Assembly: GCA_016235775.1 (NCBI GenBank)
Contig: JACRIU010000086.1
Span: forward strand, 1-50,673
DNA: 50,673 bases
Source of the DNA: Hydrogenophilales bacterium
GTDB lineage: Bacteria; Pseudomonadota; Gammaproteobacteria; Burkholderiales; Thiobacteraceae
Reading direction: 5' to 3'
Shown: positions 9,374-17,994 of the stretch, piece after piece
Numbering within the stretch: position 1 is the first letter of the stretch
How the letters are laid out: each line of letters starts with the position of its first letter
The notes under the pieces: model-generated
Told to the model about the DNA's origin: nothing
Seen by the model: the letters and a program-made list of their open reading frames with translations, nothing else
Database searches by the model: none
Made by a program: the position numbers and the translations under genes

Positions 9374-9404
9374 ACCTTAAATCCGTAGCCGAGTACGGAG
9401 TCAA
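9374..9404 (-). promoter_or_regulatory. mer operator/promoter of merTPA
   Basis: Read on the minus strand, -35 TTGACT (9399-9404) and -10 TAAGGT (9374-9379) are separated by 19 bp. This is the stretched spacer that MerR untwists when it binds Hg(II). The spacer contains the MerR dyad CCGTA-N6-TACGG. Both boxes are identical in sequence and spacing to those I know from Tn21/Tn501-type mer promoters. merR is divergent and starts 19 nt away. Confidence 0.93.
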
Positions 9405-9422
9405 TACCCCCCGGAAGAAAAA

Positions 9423-9857
9423 ATGCGCAAAGGCAAAATCGAATCACCCGGAATTGAAATGACCATCGGGCAACTCGCGTCCGCCGTAGGTGTCACGGTG
9501 GAAGCCATCCGCTACTACCAACGCGAAGCGCTCCTGCCCACGCCCGAGCGGCGCCGTGGCGCGATCCGGCACTATGGAGAACGAGAGTTGAAGCGGCTGC
9601 GCTTCATCAAGCGCGCACAGGCCCTGGGCTTCACGCTGGAAGAGGTAAGGAATTTGTTGAAATTGGAAGACGGCGCCCACTGCGCCGAAACCCGGGAAAT
9701 CGCAGCGGCGAAATTGGCCGTGATCGACGCCAAACTGCGCGACCTGCAGGCGATGCGCCACGCGCTTTCCGATCTCGTGGCGGCCTGCACCATCGAGGAC
9801 AAAGCCATGCGCTGTCCCTTGATCGATACCTTGTCGCAAAGCGCCACCCGTTCCTGA
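9423..9857 (+). CDS. merR: Mercury-responsive regulator
   Basis: 144 residues, the same length as Tn501 MerR. Residues 13-80 hold the MerR-type winged helix (IRYYQREALL, IRHYGERELKRLRFIK), then a long dimerisation helix. C87, C122 and C131 keep the spacing of the three Hg(II)-binding cysteines of Tn501 MerR (82, 117, 126). It represses and, with Hg(II), activates the divergent merTPA promoter at 9374-9404. An internal ATG at 9459 is an alternative start, but the upstream one gives the family length. Confidence 0.95.
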   Translation: MRKGKIESPGIEMTIGQLASAVGVTVEAIRYYQREALLPTPERRRGAIRHYGERELKRLRFIKRAQALGFTLEEVRNLLKLEDGAHCAETREIAAAKLAVIDAKLRDLQAMRHALSDLVAACTIEDKAMRCPLIDTLSQSATRS

Positions 9858-9992
9858 AACCGGAGCCAGACGATGGCTGCGTGCTCTGCGCCTGCGGCAC
9901 GGCGTCCTGCCTGCCGATTCAAGCGCAAGGAAAATCCGGCTGCTGCGCTGCCTGGACGCGTAAAATAACGGCCTCTGTTCAAGTATCACACC

Positions 9993-11513
9993 ATGGCCGA
10001 CATCCTCCTCACCACCCTCAACGCACGCTATTTCCATGCCGCGCTCGGCTTGCGCTATCTCGTGGCGAATCTGGGCGAGCTTGAATCTCAAGCGCGGATC
10101 ATGGAATTCATCTTGCAGCACAAGCCGGCGGATATCGTCGAGGCGCTGTTGGCGGAGAATCCGGCGGTCGTGGGCTTCGGCGTCTATATCTGGAACGTGC
10201 AGGAGATCACCCAAGTCGTCGCGATGCTGAAGCGCGTCGTACCCGAAGTGATCGTGGTGCTGGGCGGGCCGGAGGTGAGCCACGAGTGCGGGGAACAAGC
10301 AATCGTCCAACTGGCCGATTATGTGATTACGGGCTGGGGTGATATCAGCTTCGCCGCACTGTGCCGGCAACTGCTCGCGGGCGAGCGGCCCGCGCAAAAA
10401 ATCATCGCCGGCGAACAGCCGCCGCTGTCCGGCATCAAGCTGCCCTACCGGCTCTACAACGATGACGATATCGCACACCGCTTTTTGTATGTGGAAGCCT
10501 CGCGCGGCTGCCCGTTCAAGTGCGAGTTTTGTTTATCCGCGCTGGATAAGACCGCGTGGCCGTTTGATCTGGATTTGTTCCTGGCCGAAATGGCCCGGCT
10601 CCATGCACGAGGCGCGCGCACTTTTAAATTCGTTGACCGCACGTTTAATCTCAACATCAAGGCAAGCGCGCGCATCTTGGAATTTTTTCTGGCGCGCTTG
10701 GACGACAAGCTGTTTGTGCACTTCGAAGTTATCCCCGATCACCTGCCGGACACGCTCAAGGCGCTCATCGCGCGCTTTCCTCCCGGCACGCTGCAATTGG
10801 AGGCGGGCATTCAAACCTTCAATCCCGAGGTGCAAGCCCGCATCAGCCGCCGCCATGACGACGCCCGTGCCGTGGATAATCTGCGCTGGCTGCGCGCGCA
10901 CTCAAACGCGCACCTCCATGTCGATTTGATCTTCGGCCTGCCGGGCGAGGATATGGCGAGTTTTGGCGCGGGCTTCGACAAACTGATTGGGTTGAATCCG
11001 CATGAGATACAAATCGGTATTTTGAAGCGCCTGCGCGGCGCGCCCATCGCGCGCCATACGGAAGCTTACGGCATGCGCTATAGCCCGTATCCGCCCTACA
11101 ACATCCTCGCCACCGGCTGTATCGACTTCCCCGCCATGCAGCGCCTGACCCGCTTCGCGCGCTATTGGGACATGATCGCGAATTCCGGGCGGTTTCCCTC
11201 GGCGCTGCCGCTGATCCTGGGCGATGCACCGTTCACGCGCTTTCTCTCGCTTAGCGATTGGCTCTATGCCGAAACCCGGCAAACGCACCGGATCGCACTC
11301 GATCGCTTGTACGACTTGGTGCATGCGGGTTTAGTCGCCATCATGGGATGTTCGAACGAGGAGGCCACGCATGCCCTGGCGCGGGATTACGCCGGCAGCG
11401 GCGCGCGGGGCGCACCGGCCTTTCTCAAACGGGGAATATCCGGCGCGGATAAAACGGAAAAGACCAAATCGGCGAACCAGGCAGCGCGTCAATTGCGGCA
11501 TCTGGCAAGTTAA
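9993..11513 (+). CDS. B12-binding-domain radical SAM protein (DUF4080 type)
   Basis: 506 residues. The N-terminal third (1-145) resembles a cobalamin-binding Rossmann domain (GFGVYIWNV, VVLGGPEVSHE). The radical SAM core follows, with the 4Fe-4S cluster motif CPFKCEFC (C173, C177, C180). The C-terminus (about 370-500) is the DUF4080-type extension. Enzymes of this class often do methylations or rearrangements, but the substrate of this one is unknown to me. The gene stands alone: merR ends 135 nt upstream on the same strand, and the downstream gene is convergent, sharing the TTAA at 11510-11513 as both stop codons. A TAAAAT box about 30 nt upstream may be its -10. Confidence 0.85.
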   Translation: MADILLTTLNARYFHAALGLRYLVANLGELESQARIMEFILQHKPADIVEALLAENPAVVGFGVYIWNVQEITQVVAMLKRVVPEVIVVLGGPEVSHECGEQAIVQLADYVITGWGDISFAALCRQLLAGERPAQKIIAGEQPPLSGIKLPYRLYNDDDIAHRFLYVEASRGCPFKCEFCLSALDKTAWPFDLDLFLAEMARLHARGARTFKFVDRTFNLNIKASARILEFFLARLDDKLFVHFEVIPDHLPDTLKALIARFPPGTLQLEAGIQTFNPEVQARISRRHDDARAVDNLRWLRAHSNAHLHVDLIFGLPGEDMASFGAGFDKLIGLNPHEIQIGILKRLRGAPIARHTEAYGMRYSPYPPYNILATGCIDFPAMQRLTRFARYWDMIANSGRFPSALPLILGDAPFTRFLSLSDWLYAETRQTHRIALDRLYDLVHAGLVAIMGCSNEEATHALARDYAGSGARGAPAFLKRGISGADKTEKTKSANQAARQLRHLAS

Positions 11514-12697
11514 AACCCCATCACTTTTTTCAAATCGAAACCCCACGCCGCGACATCCTCCAGCCCGTCGATGCTATCGTGCGAGTGGCTCAGGTCGATC
11601 ACTTCCATCTGGATCGGGCCCTTTGATTTGATGGAAAAGAACACCTTGACCTTGGGGGTCAATAAACTTTTCTCCGACTGATCGGTTACCACCGCAAGCC
11701 GCCCGGATTGCAAGCGCACCAGCGAGCCGGCGGGGAAAATCCCTATCGTCTTTACAAACGCCTGGAACACGGTCTCGTCAAAATGGCCGTTGCGAAATTC
11801 CGCCATGCGCTTGATCGCTTCCGCCGGCTCCCATCCCCGCTTGTAAGACCGGTCGGAGGTCACCGCATCGTACACATCGCACACCGCGCCCATGCGCGCA
11901 TGCAAGGTAATGTCCGCGCCGGATAAGCGCTCGGGGTAGCCGCTGCCATCCATCTTTTCATGATGATGCAAGCACACATCGAGCGGAATCGCATCGTTCA
12001 TCCGCGCGCTGTTTAAAATTTCCCACCCCTGTATCGGATGGCTTTTGATGATGGTGAATTCCTCGTCGGTGAGTTTGCCCGGCTTATTCAGAATTTCCAG
12101 CGGCACGCCCATCTTGCCCAAATCGTGCAGCAAGCCGCCCATGCCCACTTGCCGCAACTCTTCGCCTTTCAGCCCCAGCCGTTGCCCGAGCGAAATCATC
12201 AGCGCGCACACCGCCACCGAATGCAGATAGGTGTAATCGTCCACGGTTTTCAGGCGCACGATGCTGAGCAGCGCGCCCGCGTTGCGCTCGATCGAATGGT
12301 TGATCTCATCCACCAAGGGCGCGACCACGCTGATCTCGATCGCTTTCCCCATGCGCGCCTGGTTGAATAAATTCGTTACCACACGCTTGGCCTTGCCCTG
12401 GATCTGTTTCGCTTGCTCGATCTCTTGTTCATACGACATGCGCGGAACGGGCGGCGGAATTTCCTTCGGCGCGGGTGGGACGGCTTGCGCCACGGGCGCC
12501 GGCGCTGATTCGACATCCAGCCCCTTGCCGGTATCGATCACCAATTCAGGCAGGCCGCTTTGCAACAGCGCCTGAAAATCCTCCGGCTTGTCGAGCTTGA
12601 ACGAGGAACGCCAGAATGGATGATCCATCCAACGCCCGCCTAGTTCCTGAATGAACATGCCGAGGCGCAATTGCTTAATCGGAATTTTTTTTAGCAT
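11510..12697 (-). CDS. DUF3391/HD-GYP cyclic-di-GMP phosphodiesterase
   Basis: 395 residues. An N-terminal DUF3391 domain (about 1-130, IKQLRLGMFI) is joined through a Pro/Ala-rich linker (64-86) to an HD-GYP domain. The metal-binding HD pair is at 191-192 (LLHDLGKMG) and the signature HHEKMDGSGYP at 245-255, both intact, so it should hydrolyse cyclic-di-GMP. No receiver domain or membrane segment is visible, so it is cytoplasmic. It is one of three c-di-GMP genes within 8 kb (see 16150-17955 and 18892-19617). It overlaps the convergent radical SAM gene by 4 bp. Confidence 0.92.
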   Translation of the reverse strand: MLKKIPIKQLRLGMFIQELGGRWMDHPFWRSSFKLDKPEDFQALLQSGLPELVIDTGKGLDVESAPAPVAQAVPPAPKEIPPPVPRMSYEQEIEQAKQIQGKAKRVVTNLFNQARMGKAIEISVVAPLVDEINHSIERNAGALLSIVRLKTVDDYTYLHSVAVCALMISLGQRLGLKGEELRQVGMGGLLHDLGKMGVPLEILNKPGKLTDEEFTIIKSHPIQGWEILNSARMNDAIPLDVCLHHHEKMDGSGYPERLSGADITLHARMGAVCDVYDAVTSDRSYKRGWEPAEAIKRMAEFRNGHFDETVFQAFVKTIGIFPAGSLVRLQSGRLAVVTDQSEKSLLTPKVKVFFSIKSKGPIQMEVIDLSHSHDSIDGLEDVAAWGFDLKKVMGF

Positions 12698-12879
12698 GGA
12701 TCAATTTCGCAGTATCGGGTTTGTTGGCGAGGCGCGGTATTCGATCTACACCTTCTTAGCTATTACGGCTTGCCGGCTCGCTTTCTTTAATCCGGATTCC
12801 CTCCCATTCAATGTGGATTAAAGCTTTAATTCAAATGCTTAAACAATGGTCATAAGGCGTTAAAAATAGGCGAATTCGG

Positions 12880-12885
12880 TATACT
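12880..12885 (+). promoter_or_regulatory. -10 box very close to the MFS start codon
   Basis: TATACT ends 6 nt before the ATG at 12892, which would put the transcription start on or next to the start codon (a leaderless message). No convincing -35 box is seen at 16-18 bp, so this is a weak prediction. Confidence 0.45.
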
Positions 12886-12891
12886 TCAAGC

Positions 12892-14097
12892 ATGGATCAA
12901 ACCGCCTTTTCCATTTTGAAAAACCGCGACTACCGCTGGTGGTTTACCGGCCAAGCCGCCTTTCTGCTCGGCAATAAGGCGCAAGGCGTGGCGGTGACGT
13001 GGCTGGCCTATTCCCTCACCGGCTCGGTCACCATCCTGGGCGTGGTGGCCGCGCTCACCATGCTGCCTTATCTGGTGTTGGGCCCCATCGGCGGCTGGCT
13101 GGCCGACCGTTTCGACGAGCGCAAACTGGTCATGCTGACCCAAGGGTCTTTTTCCCTGCTCGCGCTGAGCATGGCGGCTTTGCACGCATCTGGCCTGATG
13201 ACGATCTCCCTGCTGCTGCCCTGCGCGCTGGGCATCGGCCTCATCAGCGCGCTCGATGCCGGCCCGCGGCCCGCGTTGGTGCAGCGCATCGTGGGCGATC
13301 GCGCCCTGATGCCGAAGGCGGTGGCGCTGAACGCGATCGCCTTCCATGTCTCGCGCTTCGCCGGCCCGGCCTTGGCCGGCATGGTGTTGGCGCTGGCGAA
13401 CGAATGGGTATGTTTTTTGCTGAATGGCTTGGCGAGTCTGCCGCTGCTATTCATTCTCGCCCGGATGCGCCCTTCACGCGAAGCACACAGCGCGCATCAG
13501 CCAGGCTTGCTGCAAGGCTTCGCCTACGCCGCGGGCCACGCCGAGACACGCACGCTCTTGCTTGCCTTCTTTTGCGTGGGTTTGCTCTCCTCGCCCTACA
13601 TTATGTTGCTGCCGTATTTTGCCAAAGAAGTCTTCGCGGGCGATGCGTCCTACTATGGCTTTTTATTCGCCGCCTCCGGCTTGGGCTCGCTCGCGGCCAG
13701 CTTCACCATCGCGCTGCGCCGCCCCGTGCATGATCTGCCCCGCGCAGCGCTCATTTCATTCAGCATCGCCGCCTTGCTGATCGCCGCATTCGCCAGCACG
13801 GCCAACATCGCGCTTGCCCTCCCCCTCCTCACGGCGGCGGGTTTTGGCTTCACCTACGGCGCCATCTCGCTCAACACGCGCATCCAGCTCACCGTGCCGC
13901 TGGCCGTGCGCGGCCGCGTGCTGGCGCTGATCTCCATGACGGGGCTGGGCGCCATGCCCATCGGCAGCCTGCTCGTTGCCTCGGTCGCGGATTCCTTTGG
14001 CGCGCAATTAGCGGTAGCCATGGGTGCTGTCACCACCTTTCTCTTCATGGTGTGGCTCAAGCAACGGCATCAAACCGCCATCACTGCGGCAGGATGA
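12892..14097 (+). CDS. MFS exporter (MFS_3/enterobactin exporter-like)
   Basis: 401 residues with about 12 hydrophobic segments. The loop motif GGWLADRFDERK (about 64-75) is the MFS motif A between helices 2 and 3. The overall pattern resembles the MFS_3 family (EntS-like exporters), whose substrates range from siderophores to drugs; the substrate here is unknown. No ribosome binding site is visible before the ATG. Its last bases overlap the start of the following membrane methyltransferase-like gene (ATGA), so the two are translationally coupled. No siderophore genes are nearby. Confidence 0.85.
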   Translation: MDQTAFSILKNRDYRWWFTGQAAFLLGNKAQGVAVTWLAYSLTGSVTILGVVAALTMLPYLVLGPIGGWLADRFDERKLVMLTQGSFSLLALSMAALHASGLMTISLLLPCALGIGLISALDAGPRPALVQRIVGDRALMPKAVALNAIAFHVSRFAGPALAGMVLALANEWVCFLLNGLASLPLLFILARMRPSREAHSAHQPGLLQGFAYAAGHAETRTLLLAFFCVGLLSSPYIMLLPYFAKEVFAGDASYYGFLFAASGLGSLAASFTIALRRPVHDLPRAALISFSIAALLIAAFASTANIALALPLLTAAGFGFTYGAISLNTRIQLTVPLAVRGRVLALISMTGLGAMPIGSLLVASVADSFGAQLAVAMGAVTTFLFMVWLKQRHQTAITAAG

Positions 14098-14543
14098 GCC
14101 GCATCAAAATCTACCCGCCGCTGCTCACGCTGCTGCTCATCCTGACGATGGCGGCCTTGCACTACGCCTTGCCGCGGCCGCTACTGATTCACCCACCATT
14201 TAATTCGCTTGGTTTTGTGTTGATTGCTGCCGGTGTGTCGATGAATCTGTGGCCGGCCTGGTGGTTTCGGTCGAATCAAACCACGATCGACCCGCGCGGC
14301 AACGCGATCTATCTGGCCCAGGAAGGGCTGTATCGCGTCAGCCGAAACCCGATGTATCTCGGCATGCTCATCTTGCTGCTGGGTGTGAGCATTTATTTGG
14401 GTAGCTTGATATCTTTCCTGGCGCCGCCCTTATTCGTGTGGATCGTCACGGTGCGTTTTATCCGGCATGAAGAACAAGCCTTGCTTGATTGTTTCGGCGA
14501 TGAATACATTCGATATAAAGCGCGCGTTCGGCGCTGGGTTTAA
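14094..14543 (+). CDS. Isoprenylcysteine carboxyl methyltransferase-like membrane protein
   Basis: 149 residues from the ATG overlapping the MFS stop codon. It has three to four predicted membrane helices. The C-terminal half has the ICMT/PEMT-like region: G-YR-SRNPMYLG (about 80-95), then the terminal RHEEQALLDCFGDEYIRYKARVRRW. This large family methylates prenylated cysteines or phospholipids in some members, but bacterial substrates are mostly unknown. The coupling with an MFS exporter suggests a linked role, which cannot be specified. Confidence 0.82.
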   Translation: MSRIKIYPPLLTLLLILTMAALHYALPRPLLIHPPFNSLGFVLIAAGVSMNLWPAWWFRSNQTTIDPRGNAIYLAQEGLYRVSRNPMYLGMLILLLGVSIYLGSLISFLAPPLFVWIVTVRFIRHEEQALLDCFGDEYIRYKARVRRWV

Positions 14544-14823
14544 CTACTTCACGTGGCAACAGGAAACGCCTAGCCGCCTTCACCTCTCTAGACTGTAGCT
14601 AAGTAACTTTCTTTCGCAAAAAAACGCTCGGTTAGCTCGACATGGCGCTTGCAAAGCGTCATCCATTGACTATGTTGAATCCATGTCATCGCAAGTAAAA
14701 ATGTCTGGCCAAAACCGGCATTTCGCTTATTTTGCCATCGCGATATTTCGACTGTAGACATACCCATACCATTGCGTCATATACAACTGATACACTCGGG
14801 CGCAACAAACCGGAGGATCGACG
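14544..14823. other. 280-bp intergenic region without a recognisable gene
   Basis: Visibly less GC-rich than its neighbours. It holds no open reading frame of known type and no clear terminator hairpin. It must contain the promoter of the gene at 14824, whose ribosome binding site GGAGG (14812-14816) is at its end; I could not assign convincing -35/-10 boxes. Confidence 0.5.
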
Positions 14824-15861
14824 ATGAACCTTAAAGAACTCAGTATCGCGACGTTCAACCTGTACAACCTCAACGCACCCGGCCTGGCAATTTATACTGA
14901 CAAGAATGGCTGGAGTCAGGCCGAGTACGATCTCAAGATAGCCTGGGTCGCGCGGCAACTGACGGTGCTGAAATCAGACGTTTTCGGGTTCCAGGAATTG
15001 TGGCACGCCGCCTCGCTCAGCAAGGCGCTCAACGCAGCGGGCATAACGGATGAATACGACCTGCTGACGCCACCCGATGCCAATGGCGGGAAAATTGTCT
15101 GCGCGGCGATTGTGCGCAAGGGTTTGCTCAGCGGCGAACCAGAATGGATCAGCCAATTTCCGGACAAGTTCGTACTCCAAACCAGCGGCGACGATCCGCA
15201 GACGCCCGCGATCGATGTGAACATTCGCGGCTTTTCCAGGCCGGTGCTGCATTTCACGATCAAGCCGCGCACCAATGTCGCGAATGTCCATGTCTATGTA
15301 TGCCACTTCAAGTCAAAAGGCCCGGCCAAAGTGCAAACGGAGCCTTGGTTCAAGGCCGACAAGACCCGCTATGGCAAGCATGCCACCGCGCTGGGCGCCG
15401 CGCTCTCGACCATTCGCCGCACGGCAGAAGCCGCCGCGCTACGCTTCTTATTAACGGAGCAGATGAAGGATAGCGATACCCCCGTGATCGTGCTCGGCGA
15501 CATCAATGATGGCCAACACAGCAACACGCAGAATATCCTGACCGAGCAACCGCAATACTTGGCCGCCGACTCGCTGGGCGGTAGCGATGTCGCGCTCTAT
15601 ACCGCGCAAACCCTGCAGGAATACCGCGACACGCGTGACGTTTATTACACCCACGTCCATCAGGATATCCGCGAATCGCTCGATCATATCCTTGTCAGCC
15701 AGGAGTTCTACGACAACAGCCGGAAGCGGATTTGGCTATTCGATGGCATGGCGGTGAACAACGATCACCTCAATTTCGACAATCACAAGGTCGATGGCAC
15801 CAACGACCACGGCATCATCCGGGCTGTTTTCAAATACAAGCCAAGGCAAGCAGCAACGTAG
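14824..15861 (+). CDS. Endonuclease/exonuclease/phosphatase-family protein
   Basis: 345 residues with no signal peptide or membrane segment, so probably cytoplasmic. The EEP fold (DNase I/exonuclease III-like) is shown by the N-terminal IATFNLYNLN, FGFQELW (metal-binding Glu near residue 58), VIVLGDINDGQHS (catalytic Asp/Asn near 224-226) and the C-terminal NDHGIIRAVF (Asp-His pair near 333-334). Members include nucleases and phosphodiesterases acting on lipids or nucleotides, and the substrate cannot be told here. A strong GGAGG site precedes the ATG. It stands alone, with a HigA relic downstream. Confidence 0.83.
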   Translation: MNLKELSIATFNLYNLNAPGLAIYTDKNGWSQAEYDLKIAWVARQLTVLKSDVFGFQELWHAASLSKALNAAGITDEYDLLTPPDANGGKIVCAAIVRKGLLSGEPEWISQFPDKFVLQTSGDDPQTPAIDVNIRGFSRPVLHFTIKPRTNVANVHVYVCHFKSKGPAKVQTEPWFKADKTRYGKHATALGAALSTIRRTAEAAALRFLLTEQMKDSDTPVIVLGDINDGQHSNTQNILTEQPQYLAADSLGGSDVALYTAQTLQEYRDTRDVYYTHVHQDIRESLDHILVSQEFYDNSRKRIWLFDGMAVNNDHLNFDNHKVDGTNDHGIIRAVFKYKPRQAAT

Positions 15862-15889
15862 GCGCATTGGGGTGGCAAGAGACGCTGAC

Positions 15890-15988
15890 ATGGTATGGGG
15901 TGCGGAAATCAAACCGATCAAAACCAGAACCGCGTATCGCGCGGCGCTGAAGGAAATCGACGCGCTGATGATGGCCCGGCCCAACACG
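15890..15988 (+). pseudogene. Truncated HigA-type antitoxin relic
   Basis: One frame reads IKPIKTRTAYRAALKEIDAL followed by MMARPNT. This matches the first 30 or so residues of HigA-family antitoxins (typically I-P-I-T-Y--AL-EI--L--A-PGTPEGD). Similarity stops abruptly at ARPNT, and the HTH domain and any HigB toxin gene are absent. What follows (15989-16149) is not recognisable, so this looks like the stub of a deleted toxin-antitoxin locus. Confidence 0.6.
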
Positions 15989-16149
15989 AGTCGTAAGCTT
16001 CCCCGCCAAGTAGACAATTCAGAAGTAAAATTTTTCTCCGCGACGACCTGCTTACGGTATAGCGCTGGCAGCTGGCTTCCCAGCCCGGAAAATGTTGCAA
16101 TGCAAGACCTTTGGCTGTGGAGCCTTGGCTGTGACCCTTGGCTGCTGGC
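15989..16149. other. Non-coding remnant with short direct repeats
   Basis: Lies between the HigA stub and the convergent GGDEF-EAL gene. It contains CCTTGGCTG at 16123-16131 and 16136-16144, and a variant CCTTTGGCTG at 16108-16117. No gene or terminator hairpin is evident. Confidence 0.45.
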
Positions 16150-17955
16150 TTAGTGCGTCAGCGGAGGGCTGTTGACGGTATTGACGTAGTAGCCGGAGAG
16201 GCCTTGCAGCAGACGCATCTGCCGTCCATCGCGCAGCAGTTGCTCGAATTCCTCCGCCGGGAGCGGGTGGCTGAAGGAGAAGCCTTGAATTTCGTTGCAG
16301 CCTTGAGCGCGCAAAAACGCGAGCTGTTCATCGGTCTCGACGCCTTCCGCCAGCACATTCATGCGCAGGCTGCTGGCCATGGCGATGATGGCGGAGGCGA
16401 TGGCCTTGTTGTCGGGGTCGGTGCCGATGTCGCGCACGAACGACTGATCGATCTTGAGCGTGTCGATCGGCAGCCGCTTGAGATAAGACAAGGAAGAATA
16501 GCCGGTGCCGAAGTCGTCGATGGAAATATGGATGCCCAAATGCTTGAGCCGGGCGAGCGTGTTGATGTTGGTCTGGTTGTGTTCGAGCAGCAAATCCTCG
16601 GTGATTTCCAGCTCCAGATGCTCGGCGGAAAGGCCGGCGTCATCCAATGCACGGATGACGGTGTCCGCCAAATCCTTTTGAATGAACTGGCGCACGGATA
16701 GATTGACCGCCACGCGGATCGGCGGCAGCCCCCTATCCTGCCAATCGCGGTTTTGCCGGCAGGCCTCGCGCAGGGCCCAATCGCCCACGGGGATGATCAT
16801 GCCGGTTTCATCCAAAATCGGTATGAATTCGGAGGGCGGCACCAAGCCCATTTCCGGATGGCGCCAGCGCAGCAGGGCTTCGGCGCCGATGACCCGCCCC
16901 GACAACAAATCCACCCGCGGCTGGTAGTACAACATGAATTCGTCGCGATCCAAGGCGCGCCGCAGCGAGCTTTCCAGCATCAGGCGTTCGCGCGCCTTGA
17001 CGTTCATATCGGCGACATAGAACTGGAAATTGTTGCGCCCGAATTCCTTGGCGCGATACATGGCGGAATCGGCGTTGCGCAGCAGGTTGTCGGCGTTTTC
17101 GTCGTCGCTGGGATAAAGCGTGACGCCCACGCTCACGCTGATGAAGACCTCGTGTCCATAGAGGTTGAATGGCTGCGACAGGGTATCGAGAATCTTCTGC
17201 GCCACCGCCGCCGCGTCGTGATCCTCGATGATGTCTTCGACCACCACGGTGAATTCGTCGCCGCCCAAACGCGCCACGGTGTCGCAATCACGCACGCAAC
17301 TGCGCAGCCGCTCAGCGGCGATTTTCAGCAATTGATCGCCGACATTGTGACCGAGGGTGTCGTTGATGGCTTTGAAGCGATCCAGATCGAGGAACATCAC
17401 CGCCAGCTTTTGATGATAGCGGTCGGCTTGCGCCATGGCGTGGGTCAAGCGGTCGCGGAACAGCGCGCGATTGGGCAGGCCGGTGAGCGCGTCGTGGTGC
17501 GCCATATGGCGAATGCTTTGCTCGACCCGCTTGCGCTCTTCCAAATCGTGGTGCAGCTTGTTGTTGGCGGATTTCAGTTCGGCGGTGCGCTGGACGACTT
17601 GGGATTCGAGCAATTCGTTCGCCTGCTTTAATTCTTCTTTCGCCTCCTTGATCGCGACCACCAGCGGCAGCCAATGCCAGAAGCCGACCGCAAGCAGCAC
17701 ATTCCCCAAGGTCCAGGCACTGTAGCGCACCAGATCCAACACATAGGCGCTGGCCAAGGCTTGAACTGCCGGCGTGGTGGTGTAAATATTCAGCGCATCG
17801 CCGAAACCGACGATCACCAGACCGATAATAATCATGACCCAGCCTCGGTGGCGGGCAATGGCGGGCTGGCGATGACTCATCCACAGCAGGGCCAGGGTGA
17901 TGGCGACCACCACCCCCAGCTTCACCCACTTCAGCGCCAGCAACTCGTCCACCAT
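16150..17955 (-). CDS. Membrane GGDEF-EAL cyclic-di-GMP enzyme
   Basis: 601 residues. Three membrane helices (about 10-27, 38-58 and 78-101) are followed by a coiled coil (about 102-148), a GGDEF domain (about 150-315) and an EAL domain (about 325-590). The diguanylate cyclase signature GGDEF is intact at 231-235, with an inhibitory RxxD site five residues before it (R222, D225). The phosphodiesterase signature EALLRW at 359-364 is also intact. It may therefore both make and degrade c-di-GMP, with the membrane part sensing an unknown signal. The gene starts 39 nt downstream (in its own direction) of the DksA-like stop codon, so the two may be cotranscribed. Confidence 0.94.
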   Translation of the reverse strand: MVDELLALKWVKLGVVVAITLALLWMSHRQPAIARHRGWVMIIIGLVIVGFGDALNIYTTTPAVQALASAYVLDLVRYSAWTLGNVLLAVGFWHWLPLVVAIKEAKEELKQANELLESQVVQRTAELKSANNKLHHDLEERKRVEQSIRHMAHHDALTGLPNRALFRDRLTHAMAQADRYHQKLAVMFLDLDRFKAINDTLGHNVGDQLLKIAAERLRSCVRDCDTVARLGGDEFTVVVEDIIEDHDAAAVAQKILDTLSQPFNLYGHEVFISVSVGVTLYPSDDENADNLLRNADSAMYRAKEFGRNNFQFYVADMNVKARERLMLESSLRRALDRDEFMLYYQPRVDLLSGRVIGAEALLRWRHPEMGLVPPSEFIPILDETGMIIPVGDWALREACRQNRDWQDRGLPPIRVAVNLSVRQFIQKDLADTVIRALDDAGLSAEHLELEITEDLLLEHNQTNINTLARLKHLGIHISIDDFGTGYSSLSYLKRLPIDTLKIDQSFVRDIGTDPDNKAIASAIIAMASSLRMNVLAEGVETDEQLAFLRAQGCNEIQGFSFSHPLPAEEFEQLLRDGRQMRLLQGLSGYYVNTVNSPPLTH

Positions 17956-17994
17956 GCGGCTTATCTCGTCCCTTCGCTCATTATGCCGCGCCGC

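Noticed and set aside
16753..17631. 292-codon plus-strand reading frame opposite the GGDEF-EAL gene
   Set aside because: Antisense shadow with no recognisable domain; the minus-strand gene carries both catalytic signatures.
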